From assembly GCA_023409435.1 (NCBI GenBank), contig JAEYHP010000130.1, forward strand, positions 1 through 21,538: 21,538 nt of DNA, written 5' to 3'. A program made the position numbers and the translations under genes. Below the pieces are notes generated by a model, which searched no databases, was not told the DNA's origin, and saw only the letters and a program-made list of their open reading frames with translations. Shown piece by piece: positions 7,764 through 13,809 of the stretch (position 1 is its first letter; each line of letters opens with the position of its first letter). Source of the DNA: Bacillota bacterium (GTDB lineage Bacteria; Bacillota; Clostridia; Christensenellales; CAG-138).

Positions 7764-8756
7764 TCAGATGTTCAGGCTGGCGCGAATACGGTTGCGTACA
7801 TATTCAAGAGAGCAGGCAAATATGAGTACAAGCCCGATAACAAGTTGCTGCCAATAGGCGTCAATCTTCACAAGCGTCATGCCGTTGCTGATCATGGCCA
7901 TAAAGAAGGAACCCATCACAATTCCGATAATGGAACCCGCGCCGCCGTCCATGCTAATCCCGCCGATTACACAGGCAGCAACAACGGTCATCTCAAAACC
8001 CGAACCGATGTTGGGCTGGGCCGATCCAACACGAGATGCCATGAGCACACCGGTCAGGGCGGCAAGGATGCCGGTAAGGACAAATGCCGAGAAGCGGATT
8101 TTTACCGTTGGAATACCAGAAAGCCGGGCGGCTTCACCGTTGCCACCCGCCGCATAAAGCTTCCGGCCATAGGTGGTATAGCGCAAAATGAACCCTGCAA
8201 GAACCGCCATTACAATTGCAATTACAACCACGTATGGTACTTCGTAATTACCGATCACGATTCCTTCTTGGCCTACCGTCAAGAATGCCTCCGGCAACGG
8301 ATAGACGGAAACGCCCTTGGTGTATCCCGTACACAGGCCCCGCGCGGCGTACATGCTACCCATCGTTGCAATGAAGGGCGGGAGCTTTATGACCTGTACG
8401 AGAAAGCCGTTGAATGCACCAACCAACGCGCCGATGATGAGCGCAACTGCTATCGCAACCCAGATCGGGACATTGTAATAGGCCATGAGAGCAGCCGCAG
8501 TAACGCCGCCAAGGGAAAAAACGGCGCCCACTGAAATATCCCAGCTTCCGGCAATGATCAAAAACGCCTGCCCAATGGCGGTAATAATCGTAAACGCGGC
8601 TGTACGCATGACATTGGACATATTGCTCACGGTAAAGAATTTATCGCTGTTGACCGAAAACAGAACCATAGCCAGCAGCAGCGGCATTAAGACGCCAGAT
8701 TCACGAACGTCCACAAATTTTTCGAGCACAACTCTAACAGGGTTTTTCTTCTCCAT
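7764..8756 (-). CDS. sugar ABC transporter permease (RbsC-like)
   Basis: This 330-residue membrane protein is of the BPD_transp_2 family, the single permease of ribose/xylose-type importers, probably acting as a homodimer. It has about eight or more hydrophobic segments. The conserved stretches are TIITAIGQAFLIIAGSWDISVGAVFSLGG, then GFLVQVIKLPPFIATMGSMYAARGL and RLSGIPTVKIRFSAFVLTGILAALTGVL, with the usual Gly-rich SMDGGAGSIIG. I start at ATG 8756, giving MEKKNPVRVV; the longer frame to 8813 would place GGAGG inside the coding region. It is the first gene of its operon, with a promoter about 135 bases upstream and operator-like palindromes on both sides. Confidence 0.93.
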   Translation of the reverse strand: MEKKNPVRVVLEKFVDVRESGVLMPLLLAMVLFSVNSDKFFTVSNMSNVMRTAAFTIITAIGQAFLIIAGSWDISVGAVFSLGGVTAAALMAYYNVPIWVAIAVALIIGALVGAFNGFLVQVIKLPPFIATMGSMYAARGLCTGYTKGVSVYPLPEAFLTVGQEGIVIGNYEVPYVVVIAIVMAVLAGFILRYTTYGRKLYAAGGNGEAARLSGIPTVKIRFSAFVLTGILAALTGVLMASRVGSAQPNIGSGFEMTVVAACVIGGISMDGGAGSIIGIVMGSFFMAMISNGMTLVKIDAYWQQLVIGLVLIFACSLEYVRNRIRASLNI

Positions 8757-8853
8757 AGCTCCAATATTCCTCCATAAAACTAGCAGACGCATGTAAGAAA
8801 GCGTGCTTGCCACACTGCTGTGAAATTTAGAACAAAAGTTATAATTGACAATT

Positions 8854-8869
8854 TCGAAATAATTTTCGG
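8854..8869. promoter_or_regulatory. operator-like palindrome, proximal copy
   Basis: TCGAAA-TAAT-TTTCGG is an imperfect copy of the palindrome at 8930-8945. It lies downstream of the predicted transcription start of the sugar operon, in its 5' leader. The identity extends past the palindrome: 17 of 21 bases match across 8852-8872 and 8928-8948, including an identical ATTTTCGGCAC. Confidence 0.6.
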
Positions 8870-8891
8870 CACATGTTTATCCAATGGTGTA

Positions 8892-8920
8892 AATATAGTT
8901 GTATTAATAAGATCGGTCAA
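8892..8920 (-). promoter_or_regulatory. sigma-A-type promoter of the sugar operon
   Basis: On the minus strand TTGACC (8915-8920) and TATATT (8892-8897) are separated by exactly 17 bases. This places transcription start near 8885 and leaves a leader of about 130 bases before the permease gene. The palindromes at 8930-8945 and 8854-8869 bracket it. Confidence 0.7.
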
Positions 8921-8929
8921 TAAGAATCT

Positions 8930-8945
8930 CCGAAACTATTTTCGG
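8930..8945. promoter_or_regulatory. operator-like palindrome, distal copy
   Basis: CCGAAA-CTAT-TTTCGG is a perfect 6-4-6 palindrome just upstream of the -35 box. Its centre is 76 bp from that of the second copy (8854-8869). A regulator dimer at each site could loop the promoter DNA. The LacI protein encoded in the operon and the DeoR protein encoded further right are both candidates. The site lacks the central CG usual for LacI-family operators. Confidence 0.65.
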
Positions 8946-8966
8946 CACGCAAGCGCGAATCAGTAC

Positions 8967-9012
8967 AAAAAAGCAGGCAATAGAGGATAGGCCTAAGCCC
9001 GTCCTCTGTTGC
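8967..9012 (-). terminator. Rho-independent terminator of the TIM-YjbQ unit
   Basis: Read on the minus strand, GCAACAGAGGA pairs with TCCTCTATTGC (plus-strand arms 9002-9012 and 8977-8987, one wobble). After a short CTG linker comes a run of six T (8967-8972). It lies about 40 bases past the YjbQ-family stop codon and separates that unit from the ABC-transporter operon. Confidence 0.85.
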
Positions 9013-9050
9013 GTTCTATCGATAGCTACAAACAAGAATTTTAAGTCGAA

Positions 9051-9671
9051 CTATCTCTGCTGCTGCAGCGTGAACTGCTCCATGTGCGCTTTTTCTTCTT
9101 GGGTAAATTTACGCAGGGTGTTAATAACGTCGCCATTGTTCCATTTACGATCTTCTACATTCCCAGTGGTACCCATAACGGTAATATTGAGCTCGCGAGA
9201 GCGGGCCCTGACATGATCCCAGTCGACGAAGTATACATGAGCAAATTCGCCGCCGTCAAGAACTCCGTCCTTGATGGTCATGACCTCACTGCGGCCAAAG
9301 AACACGCTGCGCAGATGTCCATCCGTATTCATGCTGGTATAATTGCCGGGTTCATCAACAAAGCGACCAAATTGAGCATGGATTGGCCCGGGGTGACGGT
9401 ATTGATGCTCCTCGGCAAAATCGGGGATCATTTTGCGCATGATATCAAGCAGGTCATGCTGCAGATATTCCAAATCAAAGGTGTCCAGATCATGGGAGCA
9501 TTCCTGCACCATCACTGAGCAGGTGGTATGGTGCGAAGCAATGGTGCAAGTACCATTTTTGACCCCGGATGCCTGCACGATCTCGACGACTTCCTTCGTC
9601 ACATCATGAAACGTGGGGATCCAGCCCCGGGACTGCAGCTTCAGCTCTTTTTGATAGATCTTGAATTCCAT
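9051..9671 (-). CDS. YjbQ/UPF0047 family protein, long form
   Basis: This 206-residue protein belongs to the YjbQ/UPF0047 family, some members of which show weak thiamine-phosphate synthase activity; the real role is unsettled. Family marks are HHTTCSVMVQE (47-57), NTDGHLRSVFFGRS (115-128, family DAHLKASLLGSS) and FVDWDHVRARSRE (148-160, family FCEFDGPRxR). Ordinary members are about 130-140 residues. This one has an insert around 93-114 and a C-terminal tail of about 37 residues rich in charged residues and Gln. AGGAGG sits just before the ATG. It follows the TIM-like gene by 24 bases in a two-gene transcript. A sugar-phosphate or aldehyde-handling job is suggested by this context, not shown by the sequence. 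Confidence 0.85.
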   Translation of the reverse strand: MEFKIYQKELKLQSRGWIPTFHDVTKEVVEIVQASGVKNGTCTIASHHTTCSVMVQECSHDLDTFDLEYLQHDLLDIMRKMIPDFAEEHQYRHPGPIHAQFGRFVDEPGNYTSMNTDGHLRSVFFGRSEVMTIKDGVLDGGEFAHVYFVDWDHVRARSRELNITVMGTTGNVEDRKWNNGDVINTLRKFTQEEKAHMEQFTLQQQR

Positions 9672-9695
9672 ATATGCCTCCTAATGTATTAAATT

Positions 9696-10412
9696 TCATA
9701 TGATTAGGCTTTTTTTACCTCTTTCATCCCATGCCCCGCGAACTGCGCCTATCATTTCATCAACCATAGCGGCGCGGTCCCTTGCTTTTACGACACCGCT
9801 CGACGATCCGGTCGCTTCCGCGCCGGCAAATATCACATCGTACACATCACGGCCGTTGCTGATGCCTGCGCCTTGCAGCACATAGATGTTGGGATTGATG
9901 CGTTTTACCGCGTCGATAGATGCCTTTACGTAGTCCATGCCGCTGGTCTTGCCTGTTCCGATTAGCTCGGTAGGTTCGGCTACGATAATATTCGGCGCCA
10001 GGTACGCCACTGCGGCGGCTTCCAGAATTGAATCCGTACAGACAATGGTCGCCAGCCCTACTTCATCCGCGCGGCGAATGGTCTGGTTGAGAATGGCCAG
10101 CGGTATGGGCTTTTCACAGTGATTGAGCATGACGCCGCGCGCACCGGCTTCAAGAAGAGATTCCGGCAGCATATCCGCCAGCCCCCTGCCCGGAACAATG
10201 GGATCCATGTGCGGCGCAAAAACAAGGATACGTTTGACTTGCTCCGCCACACGCCGGATATCCACTACCGGGGTAGTAAATATGATATCAATATCATACT
10301 TTTGAGCTGCAGCATCGGCGGCAAGCGCAAGATTTAGTACATCGTCGCCATATAGATAAGACTTGGGGCCGATTTCAAAGAATGGTAGTTTTAATTTAAA
10401 AGGCTCTAGCAT
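9696..10412 (-). CDS. triose-phosphate isomerase-like (archaeal-type) sugar-phosphate isomerase
   Basis: This 238-residue TIM-barrel enzyme has the catalytic set of triose-phosphate isomerase: Lys17 in GPKSY, His98 in LNHCEKP, and Glu146 in VAEPTELIGTGKTSG. Phosphate-binding stretches GAGISNG (181-187) and GSSSGV (202-207) are also present. The NHCE and EPTELIGTG wording is that of the short archaeal-type/TpiA-like branch rather than of glycolytic TIM. Related enzymes in erythritol pathways (EryH, TpiA2) isomerise tetrulose phosphates. In this sugar locus a tetrulose- or other ketose-phosphate substrate is plausible. I start at ATG 10412, well spaced behind GGAGG; the longer frame to 10469 has no ribosome site and would run across the promoter. 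First gene of a unit with its own promoter and terminator. Confidence 0.85.
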   Translation of the reverse strand: MLEPFKLKLPFFEIGPKSYLYGDDVLNLALAADAAAQKYDIDIIFTTPVVDIRRVAEQVKRILVFAPHMDPIVPGRGLADMLPESLLEAGARGVMLNHCEKPIPLAILNQTIRRADEVGLATIVCTDSILEAAAVAYLAPNIIVAEPTELIGTGKTSGMDYVKASIDAVKRINPNIYVLQGAGISNGRDVYDVIFAGAEATGSSSGVVKARDRAAMVDEMIGAVRGAWDERGKKSLII

Positions 10413-10452
10413 TTGCTTTCCTCCTTGTAAGGAATTAGGAACCGATGACAAT

Positions 10453-10481
10453 AGTGTAATTATTTGCACCCATTAAGTCAA
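10453..10481 (-). promoter_or_regulatory. promoter of the TIM-YjbQ unit
   Basis: On the minus strand TTGACT (10476-10481) and TACACT (10453-10458) stand 17 bases apart, about 40 bases before the TIM-like start codon. It is divergent from the promoter at 10506-10534. Confidence 0.65.
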
Positions 10482-10505
10482 TTATATTTTCTTTAAATTT
10501 GTTTA

Positions 10506-10534
10506 TTGCTTTCTATTCAGATAACATTTATACT
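10506..10534 (+). promoter_or_regulatory. promoter of the epimerase-kinase operon
   Basis: TTGCTT (10506-10511) and TATACT (10529-10534) are 17 bases apart, with transcription start expected near 10541. The two divergent -35 boxes are only about 25 bases apart, so a single regulator bound between them could control both units. Confidence 0.55.
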
Positions 10535-10547
10535 GTTCCCAGAACAG
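10533..10547. promoter_or_regulatory. perfect inverted repeat at the transcription start
   Basis: CTGTTC-CCA-GAACAG is a perfect 6-3-6 inverted repeat that begins inside the -10 box, covers the expected start point, and ends in the AGGAG ribosome site of the epimerase gene. It is well placed for a repressor operator, possibly for the DeoR protein encoded in the operon. Confidence 0.5.
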
Positions 10548-10558
10548 GAGATAAGACT

Positions 10559-11215
10559 ATGCCGATCATTGCGCCATCGTTGCTCGCCGCAAATGCCGGA
10601 AAGCTCAACGACGAAATACATGCCATTGAGAACGCGGGTGCGGAATACCTTCATATTGATGTCATGGACGGGCACTTTGTGCCAAACCTTTCTTTTGGGC
10701 CAAATATCGTGGCCGGCATACGGCTGCAAAACCAACTGTACTTTGATGTACATTTGATGATTATGCATCCCCTTCAGTATGCGCAGGCTTTTATTGAGGC
10801 TGGAGCGGATGCTATCACAGTACACATAGAGTCCCAATCTGACCCCCTGAAAATATATGAAATCTGCCAAAAGGCAAAAGTCGGCTTCGGGCTATCAGTT
10901 TGCCCTGAAACACCGCTTGCGCGCGTAAAACCATTTTTGGAGCTGGCGGATATTCTATTGATTATGAGTATCCATCCCGGGTTTGGCGGGCAGATGTTTA
11001 TGCCCGAAGCATATGCGCGGATACGCGAAGCCGTCAAATTGCGCCAGGAATGCAGCGCAAAGTATCAAATCAGCGTGGACGGCGGCGTAAACGCAACAAA
11101 TGCCGGAGAAATCATTGCAGGAGGCGCAGATATTCTGGTTGCGGGGAGCGCGATATTTTCCCAAACTAACCGGGAACAAGCTATCGCAGCATTGCGAAAG
11201 GGAGGAACTCTCTGA
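10559..11215 (+). CDS. ribulose-phosphate 3-epimerase family protein
   Basis: This 218-residue TIM-barrel epimerase is of normal family length. Active-site residues are all in place: Ser7 (APSLLA), His32 and Asp34 (HIDVMDGHFVPN), His65 (DVHLM) and Asp174 (SVDGGV). The Gly-rich phosphate-binding loops are HPGFGGQMF and the later GAD-LVAGSAIF. It should interconvert ketose-5- or 6-phosphates at C3, classically D-ribulose 5-phosphate and D-xylulose 5-phosphate; the AlsE branch acts on D-allulose 6-phosphate, and I cannot separate these. I start at ATG 10559 behind AGGAG; the open frame from 10499 runs over the promoter. Its stop codon overlaps the start of the SIS gene as ATGA. It heads the plus-strand operon, so it is probably a pathway-dedicated copy rather than the housekeeping enzyme. 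Confidence 0.92.
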   Translation: MPIIAPSLLAANAGKLNDEIHAIENAGAEYLHIDVMDGHFVPNLSFGPNIVAGIRLQNQLYFDVHLMIMHPLQYAQAFIEAGADAITVHIESQSDPLKIYEICQKAKVGFGLSVCPETPLARVKPFLELADILLIMSIHPGFGGQMFMPEAYARIREAVKLRQECSAKYQISVDGGVNATNAGEIIAGGADILVAGSAIFSQTNREQAIAALRKGGTL

Positions 11216-11835
11216 TGACGAAGCTACAAACATGGGAAGCCGCCGCTTCTGCCTATGTGATTGAGGCCGAGGCCATTGCGCATGCATTTACCGCCTTAAA
11301 TAAGGAGTCCTTTCTTCAGGCGGTAGATGTGCTCGCACAGGCACCACGTATCGCCGCAAGCGGGTGTGGTCATTCCGGTATTGCTTGCCAGCATTTCACG
11401 CACTTAATGTGCTGCATTGAGCGGCCAGCGCGGTTTATTTCGCCCGCAGAAGCTGTTCATGGTGCAATGGGCTACCTCCAAAAAGGCGATGTCATGCTCT
11501 TAGCATCGCGCGGCGGTAAAACTGCAGAGCTGCTGCCGATACTCGACATTTGCGTAGAAAAGGGCGTTACGGTCATATCCGTAACAGAAAATCTCACCTC
11601 TCCATTGGCTAAGGGCGCGGATATTGTGCTGCAGATGTCGGTAACCCGGGAAACCGACCGCTACAACAGCCAGGGTACAACAAGCTTCTCCATTGTGTCC
11701 GTACTGTTTGACGCGCTTCAGGCAGCGCTGATTGAAACCACAGAGTTCCATAACGAACAATTTGCAATAATCCATCCGGGCGGCGCTGTCGGCGAACGGC
11801 TGAATCATAAGGCTTCTTCCGATGGTAAGAAATGA
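11215..11835 (+). CDS. SIS-domain sugar-phosphate isomerase (KdsD/GutQ-like, no CBS domains)
   Basis: This 206-residue protein is a single SIS domain like the N-terminal part of arabinose-5-phosphate isomerase (KdsD/GutQ). Visible motifs are GCGHSG (50-55), SRGGKTAE (98-105, family SxSGET) and FAIIHPGGAVGERL (183-196). The last contains the family's catalytic histidine, His187. E. coli KdsD is about 330 residues because of two CBS domains, which are absent here. The likely reaction is aldose-phosphate to ketose-phosphate, for example D-arabinose 5-phosphate to D-ribulose 5-phosphate. Short SIS enzymes also include 6-phospho-3-hexuloisomerase. It overlaps the epimerase gene by one base (ATGA) and has GGGAGGAA before the start, so the pair is translationally coupled. 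No Gram-negative LPS genes are nearby, which favours catabolism over Kdo synthesis. Confidence 0.85.
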   Translation: MTKLQTWEAAASAYVIEAEAIAHAFTALNKESFLQAVDVLAQAPRIAASGCGHSGIACQHFTHLMCCIERPARFISPAEAVHGAMGYLQKGDVMLLASRGGKTAELLPILDICVEKGVTVISVTENLTSPLAKGADIVLQMSVTRETDRYNSQGTTSFSIVSVLFDALQAALIETTEFHNEQFAIIHPGGAVGERLNHKASSDGKK

Positions 11836-11841
11836 TATAAT
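11833..11841 (+). promoter_or_regulatory. extended -10 promoter before the DeoR gene
   Basis: TGATATAAT matches the extended -10 pattern TGN-TATAAT perfectly; the -35 region is weak. It lies about 35 bases before the DeoR-family start and would give the regulator, MFS and kinase genes an internal promoter. A TGATA...TATCA inverted repeat overlaps it. Confidence 0.5.
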
Positions 11842-11874
11842 AATGCTATCACTTTTTGGAGGGAGTATTATCCA

Positions 11875-12654
11875 ATGGCCGGAGAACTAAAAATTGATGC
11901 CCGCAGAAAGAAAATACTGGAGTTGCTCCGAAGAGACGGGCAGGTGCGCGTAACCCAATTGAGCGAGCAGCTTGGCGCCACTCCCGTGACCATACGCAGT
12001 GACCTTGACTCGCTGGAACAGGACGGTTATCTGGAACGAACGCAGGGTGGCGCTATCCAGACCACAAAAAACTACTACAACATGGAGTTTCAGCGGCGCA
12101 AGCAGGAGCATATGCACCTGAAGAAGGCAATCGCCGCCTATGCAGCTGGCATGGTGCGCGACGGCAACACGCTATTTATCAATTCCGGCACCACCACCTA
12201 CTTCACCGCCATCGAGTTGAAAAAACGCAAAAACCTGAATATTGTAACCAACTCCATTTCGGTTGCCGTGGAACTGGGGGATGTGCCCACGTTCCGCGTA
12301 ATTCTGCTTGGCGGAGAAATCAACGCACAGTATTCCTTCACATATGGGGAAGCCGCGCGTGAGCAGCTCTCCCGCTTTAAGGCGGATTATGCCATTCTCT
12401 CTATTGACGGCGTTTCCCCCCAAGCAGGGTTGACAACCTATCATGCCGAAGAAAGCGTAATTGACCGCATCATGATGGAACGTGCGCAGCGGACGATGGT
12501 CGTGGCGGATAGCACCAAGCTTAATCATGAAAGCTTCTCACACGTTTCGGATTTAAGTGACATTGTCTGCTGGATTACGGACGAGAAAGCCGACCGTGCG
12601 CTGACGGAAAGGATCACACAAAAAGGTGTCGAAGTCCACTTTGCGAAATCGTAA
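11875..12654 (+). CDS. DeoR/GlpR-family transcriptional regulator
   Basis: This 259-residue regulator has an N-terminal winged helix-turn-helix (about 13-60), with RRKKILELLRRDGQVRVTQLSEQLGATPVTIRSDLDSLEQDGYLERTQGGA arranged as in the family. The C-terminal sugar-phosphate-sensing DeoRC domain has SGTTTYFTA (about 101-109), VTNSISVAVEL, LLGGEI and VVADSTKL. Members usually bind a phosphorylated intermediate of the pathway they control. GGAGGGAG precedes the ATG, and an extended -10 promoter lies just upstream. It shares the operon with the epimerase, isomerase and kinase, so a sugar phosphate made by these enzymes is the likely effector. This gives the locus a second regulator besides the LacI protein, probably for the plus-strand genes. 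Confidence 0.93.
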   Translation: MAGELKIDARRKKILELLRRDGQVRVTQLSEQLGATPVTIRSDLDSLEQDGYLERTQGGAIQTTKNYYNMEFQRRKQEHMHLKKAIAAYAAGMVRDGNTLFINSGTTTYFTAIELKKRKNLNIVTNSISVAVELGDVPTFRVILLGGEINAQYSFTYGEAAREQLSRFKADYAILSIDGVSPQAGLTTYHAEESVIDRIMMERAQRTMVVADSTKLNHESFSHVSDLSDIVCWITDEKADRALTERITQKGVEVHFAKS

Positions 12655-13807
12655 CATTCCAGTTCTGTTGCCACTCGTCTCAGGTCTTTTGTTTTTTATC
12701 GGATTTGAGATGGGCGGTTATCAATTGGTTCTACGCAACGTTTCAGATGAGTTCTCCATGACGCCATTCGGTTCGGGCCTCCTGGTTGCGATGCAGAGCG
12801 CCGGCTTGGTTCTGGCTCCCCTGTTGTTCGGTAATCTTTCCGATCGCGTCGGGAAAAAGCGTACGCTATTCGGATTTATGCTTACGTTCGTCCTCGGCTG
12901 CGCGCTGGCCGCTGTGGCAAGCGGCACGTGGGCATTCATTGCCGGTGTTTTCCTGATTGGCGTAGGGTACTGCATGTGCGAGTGCATCGGAACTGCAGCA
13001 TTGGCCGATGCATTCCCTGAAAAAAGTGCAAAATATATTAATCTTTCGCAGTCTTTGCTCAGTTTCGGCGCGGTCGTCAGCCCGATCCTCATCCAATGGT
13101 GTATCGAAGCATTTTCCTGGAATTGGCGCGCGGTATTTTTTATCTGTGGTATTGGATACGCAATGTTGCTTCTGCCCTTTTGCTTTACCAAATTCAGAAA
13201 ATCCACATCAAAGGTATGTATGGAAAGAAACATACCGATGCACGCGTTTTTTAAATCGGCAATCTTCTCCCTGTTGTTCTTTTCGATTCTACTCTATGTT
13301 GGGTTGGAATGCGGTATAGGGTACTTTACCGAGTCTCTATTTGCTTTAAAATTATCCAGCGGCCGCTTGGGAGCCTATGCCATCTCCACCTATTGGCTTT
13401 GCATGGCGATATCCAGATTCGTATGTTCTTTTTCGCCCATTCCTTCACTAAAAACACTTATGATCTGCTTCGGCTCGTCGTTCCTGTTTTTTTTCATCCT
13501 TGCCGTCTCCGGGCTCCCCTACCTGTCGCTTGTTCTTTGCGGACTGATCGGCTTTGCGTTTGGGCCTGTATGGTCGCTTCTGGTCGATCTTGCCGCAAAA
13601 GAATTCCCTCAACACACAGGCAGTGCAATTGGATTGATGAGCGCCGGATGCGGCCTTGGCGGAATGGTGTTCCCATCCCTCATGGGGTTTCTTTCGGGCA
13701 GGTCGGATATCCGTTTTGCGTTTGCAATGCTGTCGGCAACAGCGCTGGCAGCAGGTCTTCTGGCTTACATCATATACCGCAAAATGAAGCGTAGCGTGAG
13801 GGGATGA
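12626..13807 (+). CDS. MFS transporter
   Basis: This 393-residue integral membrane protein of the major facilitator superfamily has about twelve hydrophobic segments. The MFS motif A (GNLSDRVGKKRT, 69-80) lies between helices 2 and 3, and there is a polar central loop at about 190-205. Members carry sugars, acids or other small molecules by proton or solute coupling; the substrate cannot be told from sequence. The frame opens at GTG 12626, which overlaps the DeoR gene by 29 bases, with AAGGAT some distance upstream. TTG 12641 is a possible later start. Its 3' end overlaps the kinase gene region as ATGA. Because the locus also has an ABC importer, this could be a second, low-affinity uptake route or an exporter. 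Confidence 0.88.
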   Translation: MSKSTLRNRNIPVLLPLVSGLLFFIGFEMGGYQLVLRNVSDEFSMTPFGSGLLVAMQSAGLVLAPLLFGNLSDRVGKKRTLFGFMLTFVLGCALAAVASGTWAFIAGVFLIGVGYCMCECIGTAALADAFPEKSAKYINLSQSLLSFGAVVSPILIQWCIEAFSWNWRAVFFICGIGYAMLLLPFCFTKFRKSTSKVCMERNIPMHAFFKSAIFSLLFFSILLYVGLECGIGYFTESLFALKLSSGRLGAYAISTYWLCMAISRFVCSFSPIPSLKTLMICFGSSFLFFFILAVSGLPYLSLVLCGLIGFAFGPVWSLLVDLAAKEFPQHTGSAIGLMSAGCGLGGMVFPSLMGFLSGRSDIRFAFAMLSATALAAGLLAYIIYRKMKRSVRG

Positions 13808-13809
13808 AT

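Noticed and set aside
6893..8534. Long plus-strand frames opposite the ATPase and permease genes
   Set aside because: Their composition is that of antisense shadows, and the opposite strand encodes unmistakable ABC transporter motifs.
8854..8945. CcpA catabolite-response element at the sugar promoter
   Set aside because: The palindromes have a four-base AT-rich centre instead of the central CG of a cre site.
9013..9050. TPP riboswitch or other thiamine control near the YjbQ-family gene
   Set aside because: No conserved riboswitch core is visible upstream or downstream. The nearby stem-loop at 8967-9012 is a plain terminator.
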